The notes under the pieces are model-generated. The model was given only the letters and a program-made list of their open reading frames with translations, did no database searches and was not told the DNA's origin. From Phenylobacterium immobile (ATCC 35973) (lineage in GTDB: Bacteria > Pseudomonadota > Alphaproteobacteria > Caulobacterales > Caulobacteraceae), in assembly GCF_001375595.1 (NCBI RefSeq), contig NZ_CVJQ01000001.1:2507001-2571000 (forward strand): DNA of 64,000 nucleotides, given 5' to 3'. Of the stretch, positions 18,676 to 28,582 are shown piece after piece. A program made the position numbers and the translations under genes. Each line of letters starts with the position of its first letter. Positions within the stretch are counted from its first letter, which is position 1.

Positions 18676-19689
18676 ATGGTTGAAACTCGTTCCGAACCCC
18701 GCTCCGTAAGGTGCCTGATCGTGGGCTCCGGCCCTGCAGGCTACACCGCCGCCGTCTATGCGGCGCGCGCCCTTTTGAACCCCGTGCTAATCCAGGGCAT
18801 CCAGCCCGGCGGCCAGCTGACCATCACCACCGACGTGGAGAACTACCCGGGCTTCGCCGAGACCGTGCAGGGCCCGTGGCTGATGGAGCAGATGCAGGCC
18901 CAGGCCGAGCACGTCGGGACCGAGATCATCAACGACCTCGTCACCTCCGCCGACCTCTCCCACCGCCCCTTCCACCTGAAGACCGACAGCGGCCAGGAGT
19001 GGCTCGCCGAGACCCTGATCATCGCCACCGGCGCCCAGGCCAAGTGGCTGGGTCTCGACAGCGAGCAGGCCTTCCAGGGCTTCGGCGTCTCGGCCTGCGC
19101 CACCTGCGACGGCTTCTTCTACCGCGGCAAGGAGGTGGTCGTGGTCGGCGGCGGCAACACGGCGGTCGAAGAGGCCCTGTTCCTCACCAACTTCGCCTCC
19201 AAGGTCACCGTCGTGCACCGCAAGGGCGAGTTCCGCGCCGAGAAGATCCTCCAGGAACGCCTGTTCGCACGCCCCAAGGTCGAGGTGATCTGGGACAACG
19301 TCATCGACGAGGTTCTGGGCGACAAGGACCCCATGGGCGTCACCGGCGTGCGGCTGAAGAACGTCAACTCCGGCGAGACGCAGACCGTGGACTGCGCCGG
19401 CGTCTTCATCGCCATCGGCCACGCGCCCGCCTCGGCGCTGTTCGCCGGCCAGCTGACCATGGACGCCTCGGGCTATCTCAAGGTGAAGCCGGGCTCGGCC
19501 GCCACTGAGGTCAAGGGCGTCTTCGCCGCCGGCGACGTCACCGACGACGTCTACCGCCAGGCCGTCACCGCCGCCGGCATGGGCTGCATGGCCGCGCTCG
19601 AAGCCGTCCGCCTGCTGGCCGAGGAAGACCACGCCCGCGCCGGCCACCCGATCAGCCGCCACGAGGCCGAGCGGATCGGCGCCTGGTGA
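18676..19689 (+). CDS. trxB: Thioredoxin-disulfide reductase
   Basis: 337 residues from ATG 18676; the longer in-frame upstream extension runs through the divergent small gene. FAD-binding GSGPAGYTAAVYAARA is at the N-terminus, the redox-active pair Cys141/Cys144 is in SACATCDGFFY, the NADPH-binding GGGNTAVEEALFL follows, and the C-terminal FAD motif is VFAAGDVTDDVYRQAVTAAG. It reduces thioredoxin with NADPH in the cytoplasm. Its stop overlaps the GTG of the downstream acetyltransferase gene. Confidence 0.97.
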   Translation: MVETRSEPRSVRCLIVGSGPAGYTAAVYAARALLNPVLIQGIQPGGQLTITTDVENYPGFAETVQGPWLMEQMQAQAEHVGTEIINDLVTSADLSHRPFHLKTDSGQEWLAETLIIATGAQAKWLGLDSEQAFQGFGVSACATCDGFFYRGKEVVVVGGGNTAVEEALFLTNFASKVTVVHRKGEFRAEKILQERLFARPKVEVIWDNVIDEVLGDKDPMGVTGVRLKNVNSGETQTVDCAGVFIAIGHAPASALFAGQLTMDASGYLKVKPGSAATEVKGVFAAGDVTDDVYRQAVTAAGMGCMAALEAVRLLAEEDHARAGHPISRHEAERIGAW

Positions 19690-20165
19690 CTTTTGAAGTC
19701 CGCATCGACGACCTTACGGATCCCAGGACCAAGGGCCTGCTTGCCGTCCACCTGATGGGCATGCAGGCCAACTCGCCGCCGGAGGCCGTCTTCGCCCTCG
19801 ACCTCTCCGGCCTGCAGGATCCGGCGGTCACCGTCTGGAGCGCCTGGTCGGGCGAGCGCATCGCCGCCGTCGGCGCGCTGAAGATGCTGGGCGACGGGAC
19901 GGCGGAGGTGAAGTCGATGCGCACCGACAAGAGCTTCCTGCGCCAGGGCGCGGCCGCCGAGATCCTTGAAATCATCATATCCGAGGCGAAGGCCCGTGGC
20001 CTCACGCGGCTCAGCCTGGAGACCGGCTCAGGCCCGGCCTTCGAGCCGGCGCTTTCGCTGTACCGCCGCCGCGGTTTCGTCGATGGCGGCGCGTTCTCGG
20101 ACTACGCGAAGAGCGACTTCAACCAGTTCCTGCACCTGGACCTTACTTCAGCCGACCCTTCCTGA
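19686..20165 (+). CDS. GNAT-family N-acetyltransferase
   Basis: 159 residues from a GTG start overlapping the trxB stop. The GNAT core is visible as [20 protein letters not shown], the acetyl-CoA pyrophosphate-binding R/QxxGxG/A-type turn, then [24 protein letters not shown], the family's C-terminal Y-x-x-x-GF motif. Substrate unknown. It is translationally coupled to trxB and its last 23 bases overlap the end of convergent uvrB. Confidence 0.88.
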   Translation: MTFEVRIDDLTDPRTKGLLAVHLMGMQANSPPEAVFALDLSGLQDPAVTVWSAWSGERIAAVGALKMLGDGTAEVKSMRTDKSFLRQGAAAEILEIIISEAKARGLTRLSLETGSGPAFEPALSLYRRRGFVDGGAFSDYAKSDFNQFLHLDLTSADPS

Positions 20166-22401
20166 AGCGCTCCTGAGCCTCGGCTCGAGCCTCGGCGCGC
20201 ACCCGCTTGAGCTCGCCCTTGTCGGCGGTTTCGCCCGGCGCGGCCATGGCGTCGGCGGCGAACTCCAGGTCCATCAGCTTCAGGCGCTTGATCTCGTCGC
20301 GCAGCCTGGCGGCTGTCTCGAACTCCAGGTTGGCGGCCGCCTCGCGCATGCGGCTCTCGAGATCGCGCAGCGTCGTCTTGAAGTTGTCGCCGACGAAGGG
20401 CTGCGACCCTTCGGCGACGCCGGCCGGGATGGTGACGTGGTCGCGCTCATAGGGGCTGGCGAGCAGATCCTTGATCTGGCTCTTCACGCTGGCCGGCGTG
20501 ATGCCGTGGGCGGCGTTCCACTCCTCCTGCTTCTCGCGCCGACGCTTGGTCTCGGCCATGGCCCGTTCCATGGAGCCGGTGACGGTGTCGGCGTAGAGGA
20601 TCACTCGGCCGTCGACGTTCCGCGCCGCCCGGCCGATGGTCTGGATCAGGCTGGTTTCGGAACGCAGGAAGCCTTCCTTGTCCGCATCGAGAATCGCCAC
20701 CAGCCCGCACTCAGGGATGTCGAGCCCTTCGCGCAGCAGGTTGATGCCGATCAGGGCGTCGAAGGCGCCGAGCCTGAGGTCGCGGATGATCTCGATCCGC
20801 TCCAGGGTATCGACGTCGGAGTGCATGTAGCGGACCTTCAGGCCCTGCTCGTGCATGTATTCGGTCAGGTCCTCGGCCATCTTCTTGGTGAGGACGGTGA
20901 TCAGCGAGCGGTAGCCCTTGGTGATCGTCTGGCGGACCTGGTCGATCACGTCGTCGACCTGGCTGAAGCCGTCTTTGGAGACCGGCTTGACCTCGACGGG
21001 CGGATCGATCAGGCCGGTGGGGCGGATCACCTGCTCGGTGAACACGCCGCCGGACCGTTCCATTTCCCACGACCCCGGCGTGGCCGACACATGCACCGTG
21101 TCCGGCCGCATGGCGTCCCACTCCTCGAACTTCATCGGCCGGTTGTCCATGGCCGACGGCAAACGGAACCCGTACTCGGCCAGGGTGAACTTGCGTCTGT
21201 AGTCGCCCCGGTACATGCCGCCGATCTGCGGCACGGTCTGGTGGCTCTCGTCGACGAACAGCAGGGCGTTGTCAGGAATATATTCGAAGAAGGTCGGCGG
21301 CGGCTCGCCCGGCCGGCGGCCTGTCAGGTAACGGCTGTAATTCTCGATGCCGGCGCAGGACCCCGTCGCCTCCATCATTTCGATATCGAACGTTGTCCGT
21401 TGCTCCAGCCGTTGGGCCTCAAGCAGCTTGCCGTTGGCGACCAACCAGTCGAGGCGTTCCTTGAGCTCCTCCTTGATGGAATTGATCGCCTGCCGCAGCG
21501 TCGGCCGCGGCGTCACATAGTGGCTGTTGGCGTAGATCTTGATGCCTTCGAGATCGGCGGTCTTGCGGCCGGTCAGGGGGTCGAACTCGGTGATCGTCTC
21601 GATCTCGTCGCCGAACAGGCTGATCCGCCAGGCCCGGTCCTCATAGTGGGCCGGGAAGATCTCGAGGGTGTCGCCGCGCCGGCGGAACGTCCCGCGCTCG
21701 AAGGCGGCGTCGTTGCGCTTGTATTGCTGGGCCACCAGGTCGGCCATCAGCTTCTTCTCGTCGATCTTGTCCCCCGGCGTCAGGGTGAAGGTCATGGCCG
21801 TGTAGGTCTCGACCGAGCCGATGCCGTAGATGCAGGAGACGGAGGCGACGACGATCACGTCGTCGCGCTCAAGGATCGCGCGGGTCGCCGAGTGGCGCAT
21901 GCGGTCGATCTGCTCGTTAATCGAGGAGTCCTTCTCGATGTAGGTGTCGGTCCGCGGCACGTAGGCCTCGGGCTGGTAGTAGTCGTAGTAGGAGACGAAG
22001 AACTCGACGGCGTTGTCCGGGAAGAAGCTCTTGAACTCAGAATAGAGCTGGGCGGCGAGCGTCTTGTTCGGCGCCAGGATCAGCGCCGGGCGCTGGGTCT
22101 GCTCAATCACCTTGGCCATGGTGAAGGTCTTGCCGGAGCCGGTGACGCCTAGCAGCACCTGGTCGTGCTCGCGGCCCTCCAGGCCGGCGACAAGTTCGGG
22201 AATGGCGTTCAGCTGATCGCCGGCCGGTTCGTAGTCGCTGACCAGTTTGAAGGTCCGCCCGCCTTCCGACTTGGCGGGGCGCGCCGGCCGGTGCGGCTTC
22301 CACAGCATCGGCATGGTGTTTTCGTCATAGTCGAAAACAGCCGACATATCGGCGACGCCAGACGCTGGCGCTGCGGGGTCAGGACGCGGGGAACGAGGCA
22401 T
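20143..22401 (-). CDS. uvrB: Excinuclease ABC subunit B
   Basis: 752 residues from ATG 22401; a longer frame to 22494 begins with atypical Arg/Ala sequence. It is the damage-verification helicase of nucleotide excision repair, working with UvrA and UvrC. Walker A is [12 protein letters not shown], the beta-hairpin region is [20 protein letters not shown], helicase motifs include LLFVDESHQ and QTIGRAARN, and a C-terminal UvrB/C domain holds [20 protein letters not shown]. About 80 extra N- and C-terminal residues relative to E. coli UvrB (673) are common in alphaproteobacteria. No GTTC-N7-GTTC box was seen just upstream. Confidence 0.97.
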   Translation of the reverse strand: MPRSPRPDPAAPASGVADMSAVFDYDENTMPMLWKPHRPARPAKSEGGRTFKLVSDYEPAGDQLNAIPELVAGLEGREHDQVLLGVTGSGKTFTMAKVIEQTQRPALILAPNKTLAAQLYSEFKSFFPDNAVEFFVSYYDYYQPEAYVPRTDTYIEKDSSINEQIDRMRHSATRAILERDDVIVVASVSCIYGIGSVETYTAMTFTLTPGDKIDEKKLMADLVAQQYKRNDAAFERGTFRRRGDTLEIFPAHYEDRAWRISLFGDEIETITEFDPLTGRKTADLEGIKIYANSHYVTPRPTLRQAINSIKEELKERLDWLVANGKLLEAQRLEQRTTFDIEMMEATGSCAGIENYSRYLTGRRPGEPPPTFFEYIPDNALLFVDESHQTVPQIGGMYRGDYRRKFTLAEYGFRLPSAMDNRPMKFEEWDAMRPDTVHVSATPGSWEMERSGGVFTEQVIRPTGLIDPPVEVKPVSKDGFSQVDDVIDQVRQTITKGYRSLITVLTKKMAEDLTEYMHEQGLKVRYMHSDVDTLERIEIIRDLRLGAFDALIGINLLREGLDIPECGLVAILDADKEGFLRSETSLIQTIGRAARNVDGRVILYADTVTGSMERAMAETKRRREKQEEWNAAHGITPASVKSQIKDLLASPYERDHVTIPAGVAEGSQPFVGDNFKTTLRDLESRMREAAANLEFETAARLRDEIKRLKLMDLEFAADAMAAPGETADKGELKRVRAEARAEAQERFRKGRLK

Positions 22402-22477
22402 GAACGGAAGGTAGGACGCCCAACGCCGGAACGCCAGTCCGCGCGGCCATGGCGGGACCCTGCGACAAGCCGCCGCC

Positions 22478-23470
22478 ATGGCTCCGCTTGCCAAGCCGTC
22501 GCCAGACCGTCATAAGCCGCCCCGTACTTTGCCGTCGCCTGTCCCACCGAGTCCCGGACAGGCCAGCCGGCGACCCGCCGCCAGCATGAGCAGGGGCGCG
22601 TCGCGGCGACAAGTTTCCGGGGGGCGCCTTGCCCTCGCCGCGCAGGACGCGATTTTGCAATTCTCCATAGCCGCATGCGCCAATCGGCGCGTGCTGACCG
22701 GCGTCATCGCCGGCGCAACCGCTGGCCTCATTCTGGGGGCGGGCCTTGTCCAGAACGGACGTATCGAGGCGCCGGCCCGCATGCCCGCACCGCTGCTCGG
22801 TACAAGTCTCGGCTTGAACGCGCCAAGTGGTCTGACGACCATCGCGGCGCCCGCCCGTGATCGCAGCCTGCAACTGGAAAGCGGCGCCAGCGAGCTCAAC
22901 TGTCTGACCCAGGCGGTCTATTTCGAAGCCCGTGGCGAGACCCAGAAGGGTCAAGCCGCCGTCGCCGAAGTCATCCTGAACCGGGTCAAGCACCCGGCAT
23001 TCCCTAAGACCGTGTGCGGGGTCGTCTACCAAGGCGCGGCGACAGGGCGGGGATGCCAGTTCAGCTTCGCCTGTGACGGCGCGGTCGAGCGGGTCAGCGA
23101 GGACGGCGCCTGGCGCCGCGCCCATCGCATCGCCGCCCAGGTGCTGGCCGGCGTGGTGCTGGCTGACATCGGCGGGGCCACCCACTTCCACACCACGGGG
23201 GTAAGCCCGGCCTGGGGCGACCGCATGAGGCTCGTCACTCGCGTCGGCACACATATCTTCTATCGCTTCGGCGCGCCGCGTCTCGCCCCTCCGCCGACGT
23301 TGATCGAAGCGGCCGAGCCGGAGGTGCAGTTCGTCAACGCACCATCCGCGCCACAGATCGTGGTGACGGCGACGCCTTTAGCGGAGGCTGCGCCCGCGCT
23401 CGCGGCGGACGCGCCGGCCCACGCCGTCGACACCGCCGCCAACGCCACGGAAGCGCCGCGCGCGTCCTAG
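22478..23470 (+). CDS. Cell wall hydrolase, SleB family (membrane-anchored)
   Basis: 330 residues. A basic proline-rich N-terminus leads to a membrane anchor at about 70-92 ([20 protein letters not shown]). The hydrolase_2/SleB domain covers about 138-265, with [27 protein letters not shown] split over the catalytic Glu region, then [16 protein letters not shown] and GATHFHT. An alanine/proline-rich tail follows. The family contains lytic transglycosylase-like peptidoglycan enzymes of spore germination; in Gram-negatives it is a periplasmic wall remodeller. A related protein lies at 27367. Divergent from uvrB with 76 bases between starts. Confidence 0.87.
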   Translation: MAPLAKPSPDRHKPPRTLPSPVPPSPGQASRRPAASMSRGASRRQVSGGRLALAAQDAILQFSIAACANRRVLTGVIAGATAGLILGAGLVQNGRIEAPARMPAPLLGTSLGLNAPSGLTTIAAPARDRSLQLESGASELNCLTQAVYFEARGETQKGQAAVAEVILNRVKHPAFPKTVCGVVYQGAATGRGCQFSFACDGAVERVSEDGAWRRAHRIAAQVLAGVVLADIGGATHFHTTGVSPAWGDRMRLVTRVGTHIFYRFGAPRLAPPPTLIEAAEPEVQFVNAPSAPQIVVTATPLAEAAPALAADAPAHAVDTAANATEAPRAS

Positions 23471-23670
23471 CGGTTCTGGACGTTGCCTGAGCGGCTGGTG
23501 TTCTGCTTCAGATTGCCGAAGCGGCCCTGCTGGTCGAGGTTTGTGTCGCCATCGCCCGCCTGCTCTGACTGCAGGCCGGTCTCGCGATCGCGACGGCCGA
23601 TGTCGGCGCCCTTGATATTCGGCTGACCGCCGCCCTGTTCCTTGGGGATCGGTGGGGCTTTGGAACCCAT
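23467..23670 (-). CDS. Small hydrophilic conserved-looking protein
   Basis: 67 residues, preceded by a near-perfect ribosome site (GGAGGAAAG). It is low complexity and rich in Gly, Gln, Asn and Asp, and probably disordered (KEQGGGQPNIKGADIGRRD, GDTNLDQQGRFGNLKQNTS). Similar small Asn/Gln-rich proteins are common in Caulobacterales and Sphingomonadales without a known function. Convergent with the SleB-type gene by a 4-base overlap and upstream of nadC on the same strand. Confidence 0.65.
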   Translation of the reverse strand: MGSKAPPIPKEQGGGQPNIKGADIGRRDRETGLQSEQAGDGDTNLDQQGRFGNLKQNTSRSGNVQNR

Positions 23671-23727
23671 GGTCTTTCCTCCTCGGTTGAGGATGGAGAA
23701 CCAGGGACAGACGGGGATAGTTCCCCC

Positions 23728-24573
23728 TCAGGCCTCGTCCAGGCCGATGTCCAGCACCGCCGCGGAGTGGGTGAGCGCGCCCACGCTGATGACGTCGACG
23801 CCGGTCTCGGCGATGGCGCGAACCGTTTCGAGGTTCACACCGCCGGACGCTTCGAGGACCACGGCGCCCGCCACGCGGGCCACGGCGACGCGCAGGTCTT
23901 CCAGGCTGAAGTTGTCCAGCATGATGACGTCGGGGCGTTCGGTCAGGGCCTCACCCAGCTGGTGCAGGCCGTCGACCTCGACCTCGACCTTGGTGAGGTG
24001 GCCGGCGAAGGCGCGGGCGCGGCGGATGGCTTCGCCTACCGAGCCGCAGGCGGCCACGTGGTTGTCCTTGATCAGGATCGCGTCATCCAGGCCATAGCGG
24101 TGATTGACCCCTCCGCCGCAGCGCACGGCGTACTTCTCCAGGGCCCGCAGGAGCGGCGTGGTCTTGCGGGTGTCGACGATGCGCGCCTTCGTGCCGGCCA
24201 CCGCATCGGCGTAGAGGCGCGTCAGGCTGGCCACGCCGCTGAGGCGGCCCAGCAAGTTCAGGGCGACCCGCTCGGCCGAGAGCAGCGCGCGGGCGTTCGC
24301 CTGGACGGTGGCGAGCACCGTCCCCGGCGCCAGGGCGTCGCCGTCGGCGACAAGGGCGGTGAACTGCGCCGTGGAATCCAGTTCGAGGATCGCAAGCCTG
24401 GCGCAGTCCAGGCCGGCGACGACGCCCGGCTTGCGGGCGGCGAAGACCGCGGAAAACCGGGCGTCGGCGGGAATACAGGCTTCAGAGGTGATGTCGCCAG
24501 CGCGGCCCAGGTCTTCGGCCAGGGCCGCCTGCACCAGGGGTCGGATGAGGGTGTCAGGCAGCGGGCTGATCAT
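23728..24573 (-). CDS. nadC: Nicotinate-nucleotide pyrophosphorylase (carboxylating)
   Basis: 281 residues, normal for quinolinate phosphoribosyltransferase. It converts quinolinate and PRPP to nicotinate mononucleotide, the third step of de novo NAD synthesis. Diagnostic motifs are RIVDTRKTTPLLRALEKYAV, GGVNHRYGLDDAILIKDNH and EASGGVNLETVRAIAETGVD. Last gene of the nadA-nadB-nadC unit; its start overlaps the nadB stop by 4 bases. Confidence 0.97.
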   Translation of the reverse strand: MISPLPDTLIRPLVQAALAEDLGRAGDITSEACIPADARFSAVFAARKPGVVAGLDCARLAILELDSTAQFTALVADGDALAPGTVLATVQANARALLSAERVALNLLGRLSGVASLTRLYADAVAGTKARIVDTRKTTPLLRALEKYAVRCGGGVNHRYGLDDAILIKDNHVAACGSVGEAIRRARAFAGHLTKVEVEVDGLHQLGEALTERPDVIMLDNFSLEDLRVAVARVAGAVVLEASGGVNLETVRAIAETGVDVISVGALTHSAAVLDIGLDEA

Positions 24574-26093
24574 TCGGCGGCGAACTTCAGGGCCGATCTG
24601 GCCTCGACCTCGTTCAAGGTGACGAAGGTTCGGCGCGGCGCACCGGGTCGAGGCGCATCGAGACGGAAATGGCCTCCACGGCTCTCGACGCGCGCGATGG
24701 CGCAGGCCGCAACGAGGCGGGCCGCGGTCAGGGACGCTGCTCGGCCGTGCACAGCCTCAAGCGCATCGATTTCCGCGAGCAGGTTGTCGAGGCCCCTTGC
24801 GTCGCGCAGGACGCCCGCGTCGCGGCTCATGGCGCGGCGCAGGGACTGCAGCGCCTCACGGGGCAGCAGCGGGGGGACGACCACCGATTGCAGCGCAGCA
24901 CTGGATCCAACCGCCTGGGCGGCGGCGCAGCCGGCGCGGGCGCCGAAGACAGCGGCCTCCAGCAAGGAGTTCGAGGCCAGCCGGTTGGCGCCGTGTACGC
25001 CGGTAGAGGCGACCTCGCCAACGGCGAACAAGCCCGGAAGGGACGTCGCGCCGTCCGCGCCCGTGGCGATCCCGCCCATGTGATAGTGGCAGGCGGGCGT
25101 CACCGGGATGGGTTGGGCGCGCGGGTCGACGCCTGCGGCCATGCAAGCGGCGAAAACGGTCGGGAATTCCTCAGCGAAGTGCGCCCCGGCCGCCTCACGA
25201 CAGTCGAGGAAGGCGCCCCGGCCGGCTGCGCGTTCGGCATGGATAGCGCGCGCCACCACGTCGCGCGGCGCGAGTTCGGCGTCAGGATGGTAGTCCGCCA
25301 TGAAGCGGCGGCCGGCGCGGTCAACCAGAAAGGCCCCCTCCCCGCGCAGCGCCTCTGTGACGAGGGGCGCAGGATCGGCGCCGACGTCGAGCGCCGTCGG
25401 GTGGAACTGGACGAACTCCGGATCGGCGATCACGGCGCCCGCCTGGGCCGCCAGACCCAGGCCCTCGCCGATCAGTTCAGCCGGCGTGGTGGTGAGCGCA
25501 TAGAGGCCGCCGATCCCGCCGGTGGCGAGGATGACGGCATGGCTGCGGATCTGGACCAGGGCGCCGTCGGCCTCCGCGACGACCCCGACGACGCGGCCTT
25601 CCACGTCCTTGAGCAGAGCCCGCAGGCGATAGCCGGCGCGAACCTCTATATGGGGCGCGGCGAGGACGCCGGCGATCACGGCGCCCATGATGGCTGCGCC
25701 CGCCTGATCGCCCTTCACCCGGGCGACGCGGGCGCGGGAGTGGGCGGCCTCCAGGCTCTGGTGGAAACTGCCGTCGGCGTTGCGATCGAAGGGCGCGCCC
25801 AGGGCGGCGAGCGCCCGCACCGCGGCAGGGCCTTCCTCGGTCAACACGGCGGCCATGGCGGCGTCGACCAGACCCGCGCCGGCGGCGATGGTGTCGGCGG
25901 CGTGCAGGGCCGGGGCGTCATCCTCAGCCAGGGCGGCGGCCAGGCCGCCCTGCGCCCAGGCCGACGACGCGCCGGACCCGAGGGCCGCGCCGGTCAGGAC
26001 CAGCACAGGCGTCGGCGCGGCGGCCAAGGCGGCGCTCAGGCCGGCAAGGCCCGCGCCGACGACCAGCACGCCGTCGTGACGGAGTATGTTCAC
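24570..26093 (-). CDS. nadB: L-aspartate oxidase
   Basis: 507 residues, a FAD enzyme oxidising L-aspartate to iminoaspartate, the substrate of NadA. The N-terminal dinucleotide fold is VVGAGLAGLSAALAAA. The succinate-dehydrogenase-like capping domain holds the active-site region ATGGIGGLYALTT, then QFHPTALDV, PVTPACHYHMGGIATGADG and GEVASTGVHGANRLASNSLLE written across the FAD site. It lies one base after the nadA stop and overlaps nadC by 4 bases, so the three genes form one transcription unit. Confidence 0.97.
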   Translation of the reverse strand: MNILRHDGVLVVGAGLAGLSAALAAAPTPVLVLTGAALGSGASSAWAQGGLAAALAEDDAPALHAADTIAAGAGLVDAAMAAVLTEEGPAAVRALAALGAPFDRNADGSFHQSLEAAHSRARVARVKGDQAGAAIMGAVIAGVLAAPHIEVRAGYRLRALLKDVEGRVVGVVAEADGALVQIRSHAVILATGGIGGLYALTTTPAELIGEGLGLAAQAGAVIADPEFVQFHPTALDVGADPAPLVTEALRGEGAFLVDRAGRRFMADYHPDAELAPRDVVARAIHAERAAGRGAFLDCREAAGAHFAEEFPTVFAACMAAGVDPRAQPIPVTPACHYHMGGIATGADGATSLPGLFAVGEVASTGVHGANRLASNSLLEAAVFGARAGCAAAQAVGSSAALQSVVVPPLLPREALQSLRRAMSRDAGVLRDARGLDNLLAEIDALEAVHGRAASLTAARLVAACAIARVESRGGHFRLDAPRPGAPRRTFVTLNEVEARSALKFAAE

Positions 26094-26094
26094 C

Positions 26095-27180
26095 TCAGAT
26101 CAGCTCGACGTCGACGTGGTGACGCGCCTTGACCAGGTCGTAGCGGGCCGGGATCGCCGGCGGCGGCAGGTCGATCATGCGCTGGACCGCTAGGCGGGCG
26201 CGTTCAGCGATGTCCTCGTCCACGGTCACTTCATAGCGATCGTAGAGCAGGGCCTCGTAGATGTTCTCCAGGCTGATCCGCTTCATGTGCGGGCACAGGT
26301 TGCAGGGCCGGACGAATTCGGTGTCCGGCGCGTCGGCGGCGACGTTGTCGGCCATGGAGCATTCGGTGATCAGCACCACCTGCTTGGGCTTACGCTGGAT
26401 CACATAGTCGTTCATGGCCGCGGTCGAGCCCGCGAAGTCGGCGACCTCCAGCACTTCGGCCGGGCATTCAGGATGCGCCAGGACCTCGGCGCCCGGATAG
26501 GCGGCCTTGAGGTCCAGGATGTCTTCTGCGGTGAAGCGCTCGTGCACTTCGCAGCGGCCCTGCCAGGCGATGATCTTGATATGGGTCTGGCGCGCGACGT
26601 TGCGGGCGAGAAATTCGTCGGGAATCAGGATGACCCGGTCGGTCCCCCACATCCGCGCGGCCTCCTCCACCACCTGGACGGCGTTGGCGCTGGTGCAGCA
26701 GATGTCGGTCTCGGCCTTTACGTCAGCCGTGGTGTTCACATAGGTGACCACAGGCACGCCAGGATAGCGCTGCTTGATCAGTCGCACGTCGGCGCCGGTG
26801 ATGGAGCTCGCGAGCGAGCAGCCGGCAAGCAGATCCGGGATCAGGATGGTCTTGTCCGGCGACAGGATCTTCGAGGTCTCGGCCATGAAGTGCACGCCGG
26901 CCTGGACGATGATCTTGGCCTTGGACTTGGCCGCCTCCTTGGCCAGCGCAAGGCTGTCGCCAACGAAGTCACCGACGCCGTGGAAGATTTCTGGCGTCAT
27001 GTAGTTGTGGGCCAGGATCACCGCGCCCTTCTCGGCCTTCAGGCGGTTGATCTCGGCGATCAGGGGGGCGTGCAGGCGCCATTCGATCGGCGTGACCTGG
27101 CGCTTTACCTTATCCCAGGTCCCGGCCGTCGCCGCTTCCACGGCGGGGGTGAAGTCGAACTGCGAACCGTCGGCGGGCAT
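26095..27180 (-). CDS. nadA: Quinolinate synthase
   Basis: 361 residues from ATG 27180, with a strong AAGGAGGGG ribosome site; the longer in-frame extension to 27282 would run through both palindromic operator sites. It condenses iminoaspartate with dihydroxyacetone phosphate using a [4Fe-4S] cluster. The three cluster cysteines are in [24 protein letters not shown] and [12 protein letters not shown]. Triplicated NadA domain motifs such as [12 protein letters not shown] and [12 protein letters not shown] are present. First gene of the nad operon, controlled by the promoter and palindromes just upstream. Confidence 0.97.
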   Translation of the reverse strand: MPADGSQFDFTPAVEAATAGTWDKVKRQVTPIEWRLHAPLIAEINRLKAEKGAVILAHNYMTPEIFHGVGDFVGDSLALAKEAAKSKAKIIVQAGVHFMAETSKILSPDKTILIPDLLAGCSLASSITGADVRLIKQRYPGVPVVTYVNTTADVKAETDICCTSANAVQVVEEAARMWGTDRVILIPDEFLARNVARQTHIKIIAWQGRCEVHERFTAEDILDLKAAYPGAEVLAHPECPAEVLEVADFAGSTAAMNDYVIQRKPKQVVLITECSMADNVAADAPDTEFVRPCNLCPHMKRISLENIYEALLYDRYEVTVDEDIAERARLAVQRMIDLPPPAIPARYDLVKARHHVDVELI

Positions 27181-27192
27181 GAACCCCTCCTT

Positions 27193-27209
27193 ATGCTCAA
27201 AATGAGCAT
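27193..27209. promoter_or_regulatory. Palindromic operator 1 of the nad operon
   Basis: ATGCTCA-AAA-TGAGCAT is a perfect 17-base palindrome directly upstream of the nadA ribosome site. A second version lies 73 bases further upstream. Position and pairing indicate binding of a dimeric repressor of NAD synthesis; a NadQ-type regulator is the candidate I would test first. Confidence 0.65.
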
Positions 27210-27259
27210 TTCCCCGTCCTGAAAAAACGCCCGATGCGGGAGCGCCGGGCGTCGGCGGG

Positions 27260-27288
27260 CCAGTTATGCTCTTTCTGAGCAAAACTGG
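27260..27288. promoter_or_regulatory. Palindromic operator 2 of the nad operon
   Basis: CCAGTTATGCTC-tttct-GAGCAAAACTGG written as arms and centre: 12-base arms with one mismatched pair around a 5-base centre. Its inner half-sites (TGCTC/GAGCA) match operator 1. It lies just downstream of the predicted nadA -10 element, so bound repressor would block initiation or escape. Confidence 0.6.
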
Positions 27289-27295
27289 TGAAAGA

Positions 27296-27323
27296 CATAT
27301 AGCGCACTCAGATTAGGGCGCAA
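27296..27323 (-). promoter_or_regulatory. Possible nadA promoter
   Basis: On the minus strand, -35 TTGCGC (27318-27323) and -10 TATATG (27296-27301) are separated by 16 bases. Transcription would start at about 27289, directly before operator 2. The -35 match is only fair. Confidence 0.4.
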
Positions 27324-27366
27324 GCCAAAGCCACGGCCAAGCTTTCCCATCCTCCTGCGACCGAAT

Positions 27367-28542
27367 ATGGAGAAGTGCGGAAACCTTTCGTCTTTTCGAC
27401 CACTTGAGGGCTTTCGGCGCAGATCGGATCGCGTGTCAAAAATCTTTCAAACGATCGCCGGAACAATTTCGCTCGCCGCCGCAGTCCTCTGCGCCGCCTG
27501 TGCGCCGGCGTCGCGACCCTTAACGCCCGATGAGACGAGTTTCGCGCGTTCGGGCCTAGCCGACCAGAAGATCAACGACCTGATAGGGAGCCTCGATCCG
27601 GCGACGCGGGCCTTGGCGGCGCGTCACGACCCGTACCGGCGCCAGGTCGACGGCTGGGGCCGGGCGGAGGGTTGGACCAGCCTGTCCGTGACGACGCCGC
27701 CCGATCTGGGCTTTGGTGAAGTCCAAGGCAGTTCAGCCATCGAGATCAATGCGATCCGTCCCTTCGCCGGCCTGCCCGTCCGGCCGATGAAGCCGTTCGT
27801 ATTGAAGGGCGAAGCAGACGACCGCGCCCGCGCGCTGACCTGCCTGACCCAGGTGGTCTACTACGAGGCGGCGCGCGAACCCGGGGCGGGCCAGCAGGCG
27901 GTGGCCCAGGTCGTGCTGAACCGTCTGCGCCACCCGGCCTATCCGAAGTCGGTGTGCGCGGTGGTCTACCAGGGCTCTGCGCGGACCACCGGGTGCCAAT
28001 TCACCTTCACCTGCGACGGCTCACTGCGGTTCACGCCGGAACCTGACCTGTGGCGACGCGCCCAGACCGTGGCGCGCCAGGCGCTCGCCGGCCACGTCGA
28101 TCGCCAGGTCGGATCAGCGACGCATTATCATGCGATCTACGTCGCCCCCTATTGGGCGCCCACCCTGGTGAAGATGCGCCAGGTCGGCGCGCACATCTTC
28201 TACCGATGGACCGGACCCTGGGGCGAGCCGCCGGCGTTCACGGGCCAGTATGCCGGACGCGAGGCGATCCTGAGCCCAGCGGTGCTGGCCGGCGGCGACC
28301 CTCGGACCGAGGGACTGATCGCCCCGGAGCGACAAGGCATTCCCGCGGAGAAAACCATCACCCTGGGCGTCGCCGGCGAAGTGAAAACCTACCGGATGGT
28401 CGATGCGGAGGCTGCGGAGGGGGCCCGCACACGGGTCCGCGGCGTGCTCTACGCGCCCAGGCGTCAGCCGACGCCTGAGGAGGTGAAGGCGATCAACGAA
28501 AAGCTGGCGGGGGTGGAGCGGAAGATGGACCAGGAACCCTAG
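27367..28542 (+). CDS. Cell wall hydrolase, SleB family (putative lipoprotein)
   Basis: 391 residues from the first ATG. A GTG at 27433 would give VSKIFQTIAGTISLAAAVLC followed by AAC, a signal peptide with a lipobox-like end, and may be the true start. The SleB domain lies at about 155-280: LTCLTQVVYYEAAREPGAG, QQAVAQVVLNRLRHPAYPKS, CAVVYQG, CQFTFTCDG and GSATHYHAIYV. The C-terminal ~110 residues carry no known domain. It acts on peptidoglycan in the periplasm. It is related to the protein at 22478; the two face the same way on either side of the nad operon. Divergent from nadA. Confidence 0.85.
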   Translation: MEKCGNLSSFRPLEGFRRRSDRVSKIFQTIAGTISLAAAVLCAACAPASRPLTPDETSFARSGLADQKINDLIGSLDPATRALAARHDPYRRQVDGWGRAEGWTSLSVTTPPDLGFGEVQGSSAIEINAIRPFAGLPVRPMKPFVLKGEADDRARALTCLTQVVYYEAAREPGAGQQAVAQVVLNRLRHPAYPKSVCAVVYQGSARTTGCQFTFTCDGSLRFTPEPDLWRRAQTVARQALAGHVDRQVGSATHYHAIYVAPYWAPTLVKMRQVGAHIFYRWTGPWGEPPAFTGQYAGREAILSPAVLAGGDPRTEGLIAPERQGIPAEKTITLGVAGEVKTYRMVDAEAAEGARTRVRGVLYAPRRQPTPEEVKAINEKLAGVERKMDQEP

Positions 28543-28582
28543 CCTTCACCCTGACTTCCCCCTTCGAATTGGAGAGGCAAGG

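Noticed and set aside
19966-22152. 728-codon plus-strand frame opposite uvrB
   Set aside because: Shadow of uvrB; the uvrB helicase motifs leave no doubt about the coding strand.
24669-26132. 487-codon plus-strand frame opposite nadB
   Set aside because: Antisense shadow with unnatural composition; nadB is complete on the other strand.
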